Shown: positions 9,762 to 17,958 of the stretch, in pieces
Layout: each line of letters opens with the position of its first letter
Position numbering within the stretch: position 1 is the first letter of the stretch
NCBI RefSeq assembly: GCF_000496595.1
Contig: NC_022793.1
Coordinates: 186,001 to 250,000 of the forward strand
DNA: 64,000 bases
Direction of reading: 5' to 3'
Origin: Candidatus Liberibacter americanus str. Sao Paulo
GTDB taxonomy: Bacteria > Pseudomonadota > Alphaproteobacteria > Rhizobiales > Rhizobiaceae
Made by a program: the position numbers and the translations under genes
Notes under the pieces: generated by a model
Told to the model about the DNA's origin: nothing
Database searches by the model: none
What the model saw: the letters and a program-made list of their open reading frames with translations, nothing else

Positions 9762-10715
9762 TTAAAATCCGTATTGTGAGATAGATAATATGTTTTTATG
9801 GAATTTTATTTTATGGATATATTCCGCAGGATCTTTTATGATTACAAAATCACTACATTGAATGTTGTGAGCATCATAAAATCTGGTCAAAAAGAAACGC
9901 ATTGCTGATCCTCGCAAGAGAATAGGAAGAGATAGCAGCTCATCCTTTGAAATCTTACGTATCTCATTATATCCTTCGAAAATAGCTTTTCCTTTAGATT
10001 GATCATAAGCATTATCTTTATTGAAGCACCAAGCATTAAAACAAACAGCAAAGTCATACATTAAAAAATCATTACATGCAAAGTAGAAATCAATCAATCC
10101 CGCAATATGATTTTTACAAAATAGCACGTTATCTGGGAATAAATCTGCGTGAATTATACCTGTTGGTAAATTTTTAGGCCAAAAATTTTTTAGAAAATCT
10201 AATTCATAATCTATTTCTTTTTTAAGATGGTCATCTATGTCGTATATTAAACATTTTTTCCATAATATTTTCCATTCAGGAAGAGATAAATCATTTTTTC
10301 TATGTGCTTTAAAATTTTTGGTTTTTTGATGCATAATTGCAAGTATTTTACCAACTTCTTTGCAGTGATTATTGTTAATTTCATTTAATGATTTACCTTT
10401 GATATAAGAGAAAATATTTGCAGGACGTCCAGATAGAATTCCATAAATTTTCCCATCATTTCTTGGTATTGGTTTAGGGCATTTTAAGCCATTTTCAATA
10501 GAATGATTTAACAATCCAATAAAAAAAGGTAGATCATTCTCGTTGAGCCGTTTTTCATATATTGTCAGTATAAATTTTCCAGTGGAGGTATTGATAGTAA
10601 AGTTTGAGTTTTCTATTCCATCAATTATAGGTTCAACTGAATTCAGTTTACCTATTTTATATTCTTCTATAAAACTCTTTAGCTCTTGAAGATCTGGGTT
10701 GGTATAGATAGCCAA
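9762..10715 (-). CDS. thrB: Homoserine kinase (ThrB, APH-fold type)
   Basis: 317 residues. This is the rhizobial/pseudomonad type of homoserine kinase with an aminoglycoside-phosphotransferase fold, catalysing ATP-dependent phosphorylation of homoserine towards threonine. The N-terminus has GIENSNFTINTSTGKFILTIYE (nucleotide-binding strands with the Lys replaced as in the family). The catalytic loop is GIIHADLFPDNVLF and the metal-binding site is GLIDFYFAC. The rnhA gene follows at once. The usual rhizobial upstream neighbour ispH is absent; instead there are 320 bp of AT-rich DNA. Confidence 0.9.
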   Translation of the reverse strand: MAIYTNPDLQELKSFIEEYKIGKLNSVEPIIDGIENSNFTINTSTGKFILTIYEKRLNENDLPFFIGLLNHSIENGLKCPKPIPRNDGKIYGILSGRPANIFSYIKGKSLNEINNNHCKEVGKILAIMHQKTKNFKAHRKNDLSLPEWKILWKKCLIYDIDDHLKKEIDYELDFLKNFWPKNLPTGIIHADLFPDNVLFCKNHIAGLIDFYFACNDFLMYDFAVCFNAWCFNKDNAYDQSKGKAIFEGYNEIRKISKDELLSLPILLRGSAMRFFLTRFYDAHNIQCSDFVIIKDPAEYIHKIKFHKNILSISQYGF

Positions 10716-11035
10716 TATTTTACTTACGTTTGTTTAATTGATGATACAAACAGTGCGTATATAATAACGTCTTTTAATATATCTTTAATTTGATAATTGG
10801 TAAATGCCTAATATGTATTTTGCATAGTATTCATGCTAAAAAATATTTAGTAAATGTTTATAATAGATCGTTTATTTAATTTGATTTTTTACGAGAGAAC
10901 ATAACATAAAACTAGTGTATTTTAATAAACATATTAGCATATTTATTGATATAAATTAAGTATTATACCTCAATCAATTCCATAATTTATGACAGATCAA
11001 CTTGTTTTGTTGATTATATGGTAATAATTTCAGTG
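10716..11035. other. Gene-poor AT-rich gap
   Basis: About 320 bp between thrB and trpS. No coding pattern, hairpin with T-run or RNA gene was seen. In many rhizobia ispH lies just upstream of thrB; nothing resembling it remains here. Confidence 0.5.
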
Positions 11036-12100
11036 TTATAAACCTATTATATCATGGATATGAAGCATTGTTTCTTGAGCACGAGTACGAGCTTCATTTG
11101 CTCCATCAATCAAAATTGAATCTATATATGTTTTATCTTTCAAAAATCGTTTTATCTTCGTAGATACAGGTAAAAGTTCTGCTATTATAACCTCTGTGAG
11201 AGATGATTTGAATTGAGAAAAAGTTCTGCCCCCAAATTCTTTTAGGGCTTCTTCTATTGTTGTCTGTTGTATTGATGTAAAAATTCCTATAAGGTTTTTT
11301 ACCTCGGGGAGATTGTCAAGCTCTGATTTTTCTGAAGGAAATACGTTGGAATCAGTTTTGGCTTTTTTTATTTTCATTGCTATAGTGTCCGAATCATCAA
11401 GTAAATTTATGCGAGATAGATCAGAAGGATCGGATTTAGACATTTTTTTCGAAGCATCTTTTAGGGATTTAATGCGAGCTACAGAATCGTCTATAACTGT
11501 TTTGACAATAGGGAAAAATCCTTCATAAGGTCTGTTTGTATTTATCTTCTCTAATCTATTATGGATTTCATTAATTTTATGCATAAAATCAGTGTTAAAT
11601 TTATGAGCTATTAGACGTGTAAGTTCAATATGTTGTTTTTGATCTTCTCCTATAAGAACATGGGTAGCACGGTATAGTAGTATGTCTGCGGCCATTAAAA
11701 CAGGATAAGCATAAAGGCCAAGAGAGGATGTTTCGCTGTTTTTTCCACTCTTTTCCTTGAACTGTATCATATTATTCATCCATCCCATACGTGCGACACA
11801 GTTTAAAATCCAAGCAAGCTCGCTGTGCTGAGAAACAGCGGACTGTTTAAATATAATATGCTTATATGGATCAATTCCAGCCGCCAAAAAAGAAGAAGCT
11901 ATTAATCGCGACTGATCTTTTAGATCTTCTTGGACCATGTTATTTGTGATAGAGTGAAGATCTGCGATAAAATACATATTTTTGCAACTAACGTTTTGTT
12001 GTACTTTTGCAACTCTATTTATTACACTTAAGTAATTTCCAAGGTGCAATCCTCCAGTTGGTTGGACGCCTGATAACAGCAGATTTTGAGATGATTCCAT
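11036..12100 (-). CDS. trpS: Tryptophanyl-tRNA synthetase
   Basis: 354 residues, normal length. A class I synthetase charging tRNA-Trp. The HIGH-like motif is PTGGLHLGNYL near residue 14-24 and the KMSKS motif reads KKMSKSD around 218-224. The IGEDQKQHIELTR stretch binds adenylate and tryptophan. In Rhizobiales it is normally directly downstream of murJ; here a 2.6-kb transposable unit separates the two. The left end of that unit lies 43 bp upstream of the trpS start, so transcription of this essential gene must come from the short remaining leader or from read-through out of the element's operon. Confidence 0.97.
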   Translation of the reverse strand: MESSQNLLLSGVQPTGGLHLGNYLSVINRVAKVQQNVSCKNMYFIADLHSITNNMVQEDLKDQSRLIASSFLAAGIDPYKHIIFKQSAVSQHSELAWILNCVARMGWMNNMIQFKEKSGKNSETSSLGLYAYPVLMAADILLYRATHVLIGEDQKQHIELTRLIAHKFNTDFMHKINEIHNRLEKINTNRPYEGFFPIVKTVIDDSVARIKSLKDASKKMSKSDPSDLSRINLLDDSDTIAMKIKKAKTDSNVFPSEKSELDNLPEVKNLIGIFTSIQQTTIEEALKEFGGRTFSQFKSSLTEVIIAELLPVSTKIKRFLKDKTYIDSILIDGANEARTRAQETMLHIHDIIGL

Positions 12101-12135
12101 TTTAATTTTCTAGTACTTTCTATTTAATTTTTTAA

Positions 12136-12142
12136 AAAATAA
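12136..12142. repeat. Left copy of possible target-site duplication (AAAATAA)
   Basis: AAAATAA directly abuts the left end of the transposable unit and recurs directly outside the right end at 14787-14793. IS1595-family elements usually duplicate 8 bp. Only 7 match here, and the sequence is simple, so this is suggestive only. Confidence 0.4.
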
Positions 12143-12144
12143 CC

Positions 12145-12164
12145 GAATGTTCACTTAATGGGTT
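12145..12164 (+). repeat. Left terminal inverted repeat
   Basis: Twenty bases beginning GAATGTTCACTT and ending AATGGGTT. It is the exact reverse complement of 14765-14784. It lies between the endonuclease stop and trpS. Confidence 0.93.
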
Positions 12165-12172
12165 ATATAAAG

Positions 12173-12904
12173 CTATATTTTATATTCCCCCAACTTAATA
12201 TATTGAAAATATTCTATGAATTTATTTATTTTTAATTTTAATTGTATATTATTGCCTGGGTGTTTTATTGATGTTTTAGGTATTGTTTTACTCATAGAGC
12301 CATTACCACCTTTCCTTTGAAATGAAATACAACCACCCAAATTAAAACCTCCTTTTGTAAAGGTTAAATTAGTTGGTAAATTTCTCAAGACTTCTTTCAT
12401 GGGATATATTTGTACTAATGACGTATCTCTATTATAAAGAACCAAGATCTCCCTATTTGGATTTTTTGAAAACCCCCATTTTAAAATATTTTTTGCATTG
12501 TCTGTGAAAAAATTCCCCCATTTTTTATGATGTTCCTCTAAAAATAAAGGGTTTTTAGTATTTTTTGATTTTGAAACAATAATATCCTCTAACTCTTCCT
12601 TGAGTTTAGAGTTTAAACCAAAATCAGAGCAAAATTTAGAAACACTTATTCTTGCTAATTGATTGAACGCCACTTTAGATTTAAAGCTCTTTATGTTAGC
12701 GTCAATACAATGTCCTGATGCAAAATTGATTCTGACATCTGATTTATCTCCATATATTCCACAACCAGAAGTATTAGAAAAAGCACCTTCTATATTGAAA
12801 TATTCTTGTAGTTTGTAAATTATTGACGGTTGATCTACAATAGTATTCTGAATTAATGTTTCTACATTCATGCCTGCGTAAGCGTTTTTATTGTTTTTAA
12901 GCAT
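12173..12904 (-). CDS. Type II restriction endonuclease, HinP1I-like (predicted GCGC)
   Basis: 243 residues. I recognise it by comparison from memory with R.HinP1I: both have KSD, then about 13-18 residues, then [Q/N]-x-K, then FNQ[I/L], and near the C-terminus a [F/N]-G-x-x-[T/F]-QRKGG block. The catalytic set here would be D56, N70 and K72 (KSDVRINF ... DANIKSF). This is the PD-(D/E)xK variant of MspI and HinP1I in which Asn/Gln replaces the acidic residue. The C-terminal GGCISFQRKGGNG is the probable DNA-binding part. The start codon shares one base with the methyltransferase stop (TAATG), so expression is translationally coupled. The GCGC prediction is consistent with the HhaI-like target domain of the partner methylase. 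Identity is inferred, not searched. Confidence 0.75.
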   Translation of the reverse strand: MLKNNKNAYAGMNVETLIQNTIVDQPSIIYKLQEYFNIEGAFSNTSGCGIYGDKSDVRINFASGHCIDANIKSFKSKVAFNQLARISVSKFCSDFGLNSKLKEELEDIIVSKSKNTKNPLFLEEHHKKWGNFFTDNAKNILKWGFSKNPNREILVLYNRDTSLVQIYPMKEVLRNLPTNLTFTKGGFNLGGCISFQRKGGNGSMSKTIPKTSIKHPGNNIQLKLKINKFIEYFQYIKLGEYKI

Positions 12905-13851
12905 TATATAATCCTTATACTGTCATAAACATGACCGATCATATCAGGAACAACAGCATTCCCTAGTTGCTTATAACCTTGCAATCCATTACTGACTTTA
13001 TGTCTTGTTGGAAACCCCATTGCTTTTTTGCATTCATCTATTGTAAGTCGCCTAATTCCTTGCTCTGTGTTGTATAGTCCTGTTCTAGCACCCACTCCGC
13101 CACCGTATGCCGATTGAGTTATAGCATGACCTTTAGGGCTATAAATACGTTCTCCTTGCCCACCTTTATTAAGAGTTCCTACTCTAATTGGCTTTAATTG
13201 ATTTAAAACATCATTTTCATTTTTTGTGATTTTTATATCACCTCTAACTACAATAAAATCACTATCCACTTCTTTTTCTAATATACTTTCTAGAAATACC
13301 TTCTTATTACTTTCTTTAGGTCGACTATAATCCAAATTAGGTTTTTTGCTATCTTTCATATCTTTTCTCAAAGCTACAAAATAAACTCTTTCTCTTGCTT
13401 GAGGGATACCAAAATAAGACGCATTTAAAACATGCTTGTTTAACATATAACCAATTTCATCTAATTTTTGTTCGATTGTTTTAATTACATTTCCACCGTC
13501 AATAGTTAATATATTTTTGACATTTTCAAGAATCATGACATAAGGTTGATGGTATTGTGCAATCCTTTGTATTTCATAAAACAACCTTCCTCTAGGGTCA
13601 GATATTCCTTCGTGCTTCCCTGAAATTGAAAAGGATTGGCAAGGAAATCCAGCACACAAAATATCATGTTTCGGTATTTTTTTTGCTGGTATCTCTGTAA
13701 TATCTCCACTGGCTTTTTCACCAAAATTTTGTTTATATACCTCTTGAACATGAGGATCTATATCGCTTGAAAAAACACACTCTAGTCCTCTTTTTTCCAA
13801 AGCAAGCCTAAACCCTCCGATACCACAAAATAAATCTATAAATTTATACAT
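12904..13851 (-). CDS. DNA (cytosine-5) methyltransferase, HhaI-like
   Basis: 315 residues, complete. Motif I is FCGIGGFRLAL near residue 8. The catalytic loop (motif IV) is GFPCQSFSISG with Cys71. Motif VI is ENVKN, motif VIII QARERVYFVA and motif X YKQLGNAVVPDMI. The target recognition region contains NKGGQGERIYSPKGHAIT followed by SAYGGG, which closely resembles the M.HhaI target domain, so the predicted methylated site is GCGC. It protects host DNA against the endonuclease encoded immediately downstream. Its ATG overlaps the last 8 bases of the transposase frame, so the whole element reads as one operon with transposase first. This order expresses the methylase before the nuclease. Confidence 0.92.
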   Translation of the reverse strand: MYKFIDLFCGIGGFRLALEKRGLECVFSSDIDPHVQEVYKQNFGEKASGDITEIPAKKIPKHDILCAGFPCQSFSISGKHEGISDPRGRLFYEIQRIAQYHQPYVMILENVKNILTIDGGNVIKTIEQKLDEIGYMLNKHVLNASYFGIPQARERVYFVALRKDMKDSKKPNLDYSRPKESNKKVFLESILEKEVDSDFIVVRGDIKITKNENDVLNQLKPIRVGTLNKGGQGERIYSPKGHAITQSAYGGGVGARTGLYNTEQGIRRLTIDECKKAMGFPTRHKVSNGLQGYKQLGNAVVPDMIGHVYDSIRII

Positions 13852-14706
13852 ACAACACCTTTTCTAATATACTATAAAACACATTTTCGCTTGTTTCTTT
13901 TCTATGATTATATTTAAAAACAGCTTCCCCTATATATTTGTCTGTATATTTTTTAGAATAATGATGATGTTGTCCATAATACTGTCTTTTAACTATCGCC
14001 CAAAAACTTTCTATTGTATTTGTGTGAACAATACCATTTACATATTGTTTGCTACCATGATTAACTTTGCTATGCGATATAATTTTATTCACTCTGCTAT
14101 AAACTTTATATTCATCAGTAAAAATCTCAGAATTTTTTAAATCTACATTCTCTAATATTAGGTTTCTAACATCTTTTTGCTTAAATTCATTACATGGCAT
14201 TGCAACAACATTACTATCTCTTTCTATTGCACCAACAACCATTTGTTTTTTGTCCCTCTGCCTCTTTTATTATTGTTATTTGAGTATCTTGGTTTACCGC
14301 CTATATATGCTTCGTCTAACTCTATAATCCCTTTTAAAAGAGGTGATTTTTCTCCTAACATAGCTTTTCTTATCCTTTGAGATAATGAATAAGCTGTTTT
14401 AACAGGCACGCCTAAATCTCTTGCTAACTGTCTGCTAGAAATACCTTTTTTGGCATTTGCAATTAAGCAGATTGCTAAAAACCATTTTTGTAATGGCATT
14501 CTTGTATCGTGCATAATTGTATTAACTGTAACGCTAAAAGAAGTTTGACAATCATTGCAAAAATGTCGATTCCTTTCTTTTGATTTGTGTACATTTTTAT
14601 TTTTGCAATACGGACAATAAATATTATCCCCCCATCTCTTTCTTTCTAAAAACTCTATACATTTTTCTTGAGTTGGAAATACTTCAAAAATCTTTATAAT
14701 GTTCAT
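13844..14706 (-). CDS. IS1595-family transposase in two frames (possible -1 frameshift)
   Basis: The first frame (14706-14224, 160 residues) has a zinc ribbon with C31, C34, C50 and C53, a helix-turn-helix region (SSRQLARDLGVPVKTAY) and the first catalytic Asp (D131 in IELDEAYIGG). The second frame (14242-13844, 132 residues) has the second Asp in FTDEYKVY and the third-site Asn in HTNTIESFWAIVKR. Reading through with a -1 shift at 14245-14251 gives a continuous protein of about 287 residues with a DDN-type active site, the usual size for the IS1595 group. AAGAGA lies about nine bases upstream of the first ATG; the second ATG has no ribosome site. It may be made by programmed frameshifting, or the frame may be broken by a one-base change in the A run. 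Confidence 0.85.
14245..14251 (-). promoter_or_regulatory. Slippery heptamer A-AAA-AAC at the transposase frame junction
   Basis: On the minus strand the zero frame reads ACA AAA AAC AAA, so the X-XXY-YYZ heptamer is in register. A -1 slip makes the next codons CAA ATG GTT, which enters the second transposase frame exactly. The zero frame ends at a TAG 18 bases later. Confidence 0.55.
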
Positions 14707-14740
14707 ATTTCTATATCTCTTGCTTATTTAATAGGTATAT

Positions 14741-14762
14741 TTTAGTGTAAAAATACACCAAA
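14741..14762. promoter_or_regulatory. Small inverted repeat inside the right end of the element
   Basis: GTGTA and TACAC arms flank a four-A loop, extended by TTT and AAA after one mismatch. It lies between the transposase ribosome site and the right terminal repeat, where a transposase promoter or operator would be. A poor promoter-like pair (TTGGTG, 16 bp, TATACC, minus strand) overlaps it. Confidence 0.3.
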
Positions 14763-14764
14763 AT

Positions 14765-14784
14765 CAACCCATTAAGTGAACATT
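14765..14784 (-). repeat. Right terminal inverted repeat
   Basis: Exact reverse complement of 12145-12164. It lies 58 bp upstream of the transposase start and 76 bp downstream of the murJ stop. Confidence 0.93.
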
Positions 14785-14786
14785 CC

Positions 14787-14793
14787 GAAAATA
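14787..14793. repeat. Right copy of possible target-site duplication (AAAATAA)
   Basis: Matches 12136-12142. See the left copy for caveats. Confidence 0.4.
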
Positions 14794-14860
14794 ATCTCTG
14801 TAAAGCAGAATTTTCTATATATTAAACAGGATTTATAACTATATCTCCTATTGTTATCTC

Positions 14861-16408
14861 TTATTTTTTTAATAAGTACAGTAAATTTTTGCCGGAAAAA
14901 ACAACTATTGAGCACAAATAAACTAAACCAGCACTTAATAAGATAATGATAAGATTTTTTAGTTGATTCATTAATGTTTGTTCATAAATGATATTATTGT
15001 TTAAATAGGACTTGAGACACATGATGCAAATCCACATAATTACTGAAGATGCTAGTATGGATATTAGGCGATAAATTGTTTTGGCATGGAAGATAATTTG
15101 CTTCCGTTTTAATAAGATGGCTAATAGACAAAAAGTATTAAGCCATCCAGATAAAATTTCAGCACAAGCAATTCCATATCCTCCAATAATTTGAAACAGT
15201 GCAATTGATATTATTGCATTAATAATAATAGACATCAAAGTGAATTTCATAGGAGTTTTTGTGTCTTTTCTAGCGTAAAATGCTGGATGAAGAGTTTTTA
15301 GCATAATGAATGCTGGGATGCCTATGCTGTAAATTGATAAAAGAGAAGATACAACGCCTGTATGCTCATGAGAAAAAGCTCCTCGCTCATATATTATTTG
15401 TATAATCTCTTTTGAAAGTGTGCATAAAACGAAAACAGCAGGGATAGCAAAGAAAAGTGCCAATTCAATTGCTTGATTTTGTATTTTAAAGCTTTTTTTA
15501 TCATCCCCTGAATTTAAAACGCGAGATAGTTCTGGCAATATCGCCATTCCTATAGACACTCCAATTACTCCAAGCGGCAATTGATATATACGTTCAGCAT
15601 ATTGAAGAGATGAGATAGTCCCTTCCTTACCAGATGCTATAGCTTGTCCTATTATCTGATTTATTTGAACAATCCCTCCTGTTAGAACCACAGGCGATGC
15701 TATCTTAAAAAATTTTTTGACGTTGTCAGTGATGTAAGGATATTTGATCTTTAGTTTAAAGCCGTAACTTTTCGTATAAAAGTATAATGCGAATAGTTGT
15801 ATTATGCTAGATAATAGAAATCCCCAAGAAAGAAAAAAAACTGCATCCTTTGCGATAGAATGAGTTGATAGTGAATATATCAGAACAAATATAAGAGATA
15901 TATTAAGGGCAATAGGTGATATGGATGCTATAAAGTATTTTCCTATGGAAAATAGTATGCTGCTCATTAAAGTTGCTAGCGATATACACATTAGGCTAGG
16001 GAACATAATTACGGATAATTTTATTGTTAAAGAATATTCATCAGATTGAGGATCCAATCCCGGCGCTAATATGAATCGGACTATGATTGGCATGGCAAGT
16101 TCTATAAAAATAGTTAATATTAATAGGAGGAAAAATAAAAAACTAAAAATTTCGGATGAAAGCTTATGAGCGCCATGATGACTATTTTTTTCTGATTCAA
16201 TAGAAAGCATAGGGATAAACGATGTATGTAATGTTCCTTCGGCTAATAACCTGCGAAATAGATTTGGGAAACGAAATGCTATGTAAAAAACATCTGCTAT
16301 TGTGCCTATGCCTAGGGTAGAAGCCATGAGAGTTTCACGTATAAAGCCAAGAATACGACTTCCTAAAGTTGAAGTACCTACTGTAAAAAATCTTCGGATA
16401 ACACTCAT
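14861..16408 (-). CDS. murJ: Lipid II flippase MurJ
   Basis: 515 residues with about 14 hydrophobic segments, typical of the MOP/MVF superfamily. MurJ moves lipid II across the inner membrane for peptidoglycan synthesis. The family N-terminus is clear (GTSTLGSRILGFIRETLMASTLG, then FYIAFRFPNLFRRLLAEGTLHTSFIP, which includes the charged cavity residues). Later landmarks are SLQYAERIYQLPLGVIGVSIGMAILPELSR and HPAFYARKDTKTPM. In relatives trpS follows directly; here the RM transposable unit is inserted just downstream. It is divergent from the M29 aminopeptidase. Confidence 0.96.
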   Translation of the reverse strand: MSVIRRFFTVGTSTLGSRILGFIRETLMASTLGIGTIADVFYIAFRFPNLFRRLLAEGTLHTSFIPMLSIESEKNSHHGAHKLSSEIFSFLFFLLLILTIFIELAMPIIVRFILAPGLDPQSDEYSLTIKLSVIMFPSLMCISLATLMSSILFSIGKYFIASISPIALNISLIFVLIYSLSTHSIAKDAVFFLSWGFLLSSIIQLFALYFYTKSYGFKLKIKYPYITDNVKKFFKIASPVVLTGGIVQINQIIGQAIASGKEGTISSLQYAERIYQLPLGVIGVSIGMAILPELSRVLNSGDDKKSFKIQNQAIELALFFAIPAVFVLCTLSKEIIQIIYERGAFSHEHTGVVSSLLSIYSIGIPAFIMLKTLHPAFYARKDTKTPMKFTLMSIIINAIISIALFQIIGGYGIACAEILSGWLNTFCLLAILLKRKQIIFHAKTIYRLISILASSVIMWICIMCLKSYLNNNIIYEQTLMNQLKNLIIILLSAGLVYLCSIVVFSGKNLLYLLKK

Positions 16409-16684
16409 TGCATGATACCTATTTCTTTAATTTGTTTTATTTAGGTTAGATATGATCAATATACATACTTAATACAATTTTAAATAATATTTTTTACAAA
16501 ACAGTATTATGTATAGATAACATTATCTTTTTTTGTTAAATTATTGTGTTGTAATGCTCTGTTTAAACCCTATAATTTGATTGTCGAATATTGTTAAGAT
16601 TTTTGTTTGGATTATTGGCAAATATAATTATATGCTTGTTTATAATTTCATATTCTCAATATTTTAAATTTAAGAGAGGTTTTT

Positions 16685-17947
16685 ATGGATAGTGTTATTT
16701 CTTCTGTTGCGCATATTGATATGGCCCTTCTAGAAGAGCTTGCAAAAGTTGCATTGCAAGTTGGAGTACGTATTAGAGAAGGACAAAATCTTATAGTAAT
16801 GGCTCCAATTAGATCTGTTCCTCTCACAAGGTTGATAACTAAACATGCTTATATGCTTGGTGCTGGATTGGTAAGCGTTTTTTATACTGATAATGAATCT
16901 ACTATTATGAGGTATAAATATGGATCTGATGCTTCTTTTGATAGATCAGCCAACTGGTTTTATGAAGGATTGGCACATGCTTACTCGAGCGATACTGCTA
17001 TACTGACAGTTTCTGGAGATAATCCTTTATTGCTTGTCGATGAGGATCCTGAGAAAGTAAGTCGTGTGAATCGATCTCATTTAAGAGCATATAAGCCAGC
17101 ACTAGAGAAAATTTCCAATTTCGATATTAATTGGAGCATAATCCCTTATCCTAGCCTTGATTGGGCAAGACTTGTATATCCCGATGATTCTGATCATATT
17201 GCTATAGCAAAGCTTGCGAGGGCTATTTTTCTGGTTTCCCGTTCTAATTGCGATGATCCTATTAGTGCATGGGCAGAGCATAATAATTTTCTCAATAAAA
17301 AGGCGCAGTGGTTAAATAGAAAAGATTTTTCGGAAATTCGTTTTTCGGGCCCAGGCACATCTTTAACTGTTGGATTGGCAAATGGACACCAGTGGTCTGG
17401 TGGTGAATCTACTGCTCAAAATGGGATAACTTGTAATCCCAATATTCCTACTGAAGAAGTGTTTACCACTCCTCATGCTCATAAGGTTGATGGATATGTG
17501 TCAAGCACTAAGCCTTTAGTTTATCAAGGTATGCTAATTGATAATATCAAGGTGCGATTTAATAAGGGCTGCGTTGTTGAGTCTTCTGCTTCAAAAGGAG
17601 AGGACATACTCAAGAAGATATTGAACATTGATGAGGGATCTCGTCGTCTTGGCGAGGTGGCTCTTGTGCCTAACTCCTCTATCATATCTAAGATGAATAC
17701 TCTATTTTATGATACATTATTTGATGAAAATTCAGCATCTCATATAGCTTTTGGACAGTGTTATTCTAAGTGTTTGAAAAAGGATTTGAATGCTCCTAGT
17801 GATTGGATAGAAAAGTCTGGAGGAAATACAAGCATAACTCATGTTGATTGGATGATTGGATCTGCTGAAATTGACGTTGATGGAATGACAAAAGGCGGCG
17901 ATATTATTCCAATTATGATAGCAGGTGAGTGGTCTATTTCAGAATAA
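16685..17947 (+). CDS. M29 family aminopeptidase
   Basis: 420 residues, full length for thermophilic-type (AmpS/AmpT) aminopeptidases. This cytoplasmic metallopeptidase removes N-terminal residues from peptides. The metal-binding and catalytic residues are visible in order: Glu in PTEEVFTTPHAHKVDG, Glu in RRLGEVALVPNSS, His in NSASHIAFGQCY, and His plus Asp in THVDWMIGSAEIDVDG. AGAGAGG-like sequence (AAGAGAGG) lies just upstream of the ATG. It converges tightly with xseA (11 bp between stops). Scavenging of peptide amino acids fits a host-dependent lifestyle. Confidence 0.93.
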   Translation: MDSVISSVAHIDMALLEELAKVALQVGVRIREGQNLIVMAPIRSVPLTRLITKHAYMLGAGLVSVFYTDNESTIMRYKYGSDASFDRSANWFYEGLAHAYSSDTAILTVSGDNPLLLVDEDPEKVSRVNRSHLRAYKPALEKISNFDINWSIIPYPSLDWARLVYPDDSDHIAIAKLARAIFLVSRSNCDDPISAWAEHNNFLNKKAQWLNRKDFSEIRFSGPGTSLTVGLANGHQWSGGESTAQNGITCNPNIPTEEVFTTPHAHKVDGYVSSTKPLVYQGMLIDNIKVRFNKGCVVESSASKGEDILKKILNIDEGSRRLGEVALVPNSSIISKMNTLFYDTLFDENSASHIAFGQCYSKCLKKDLNAPSDWIEKSGGNTSITHVDWMIGSAEIDVDGMTKGGDIIPIMIAGEWSISE

Positions 17948-17958
17948 ATAGCTTTTTA

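Larger units (their letters stand above)
12143..14786 (-). mobile_element. IS1595-like transposable unit carrying a restriction-modification operon
   Basis: A 2.64-kb unit bounded by perfect 20-bp inverted repeats (12145-12164 and 14765-14784; 22 bp with one mismatch if extended outward). It holds three genes on the minus strand in the order transposase, cytosine methyltransferase, restriction endonuclease. The genes overlap at both junctions, and the endonuclease stop lies only 8 bp inside the left repeat. The unit sits between murJ and trpS, which are adjacent in related genomes, so it is an insertion. IS1595-family transposons with passenger genes are known; this combination makes the RM pair itself the cargo. 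The transposase is split over two frames at a slippery sequence, so the element may be active through frameshifting or may be dead. Confidence 0.85.

Noticed and set aside
12904..14242. Methylase and second transposase frame as one fused gene
   Set aside because: They overlap by 8 bases in different frames and have separate stop and start codons.
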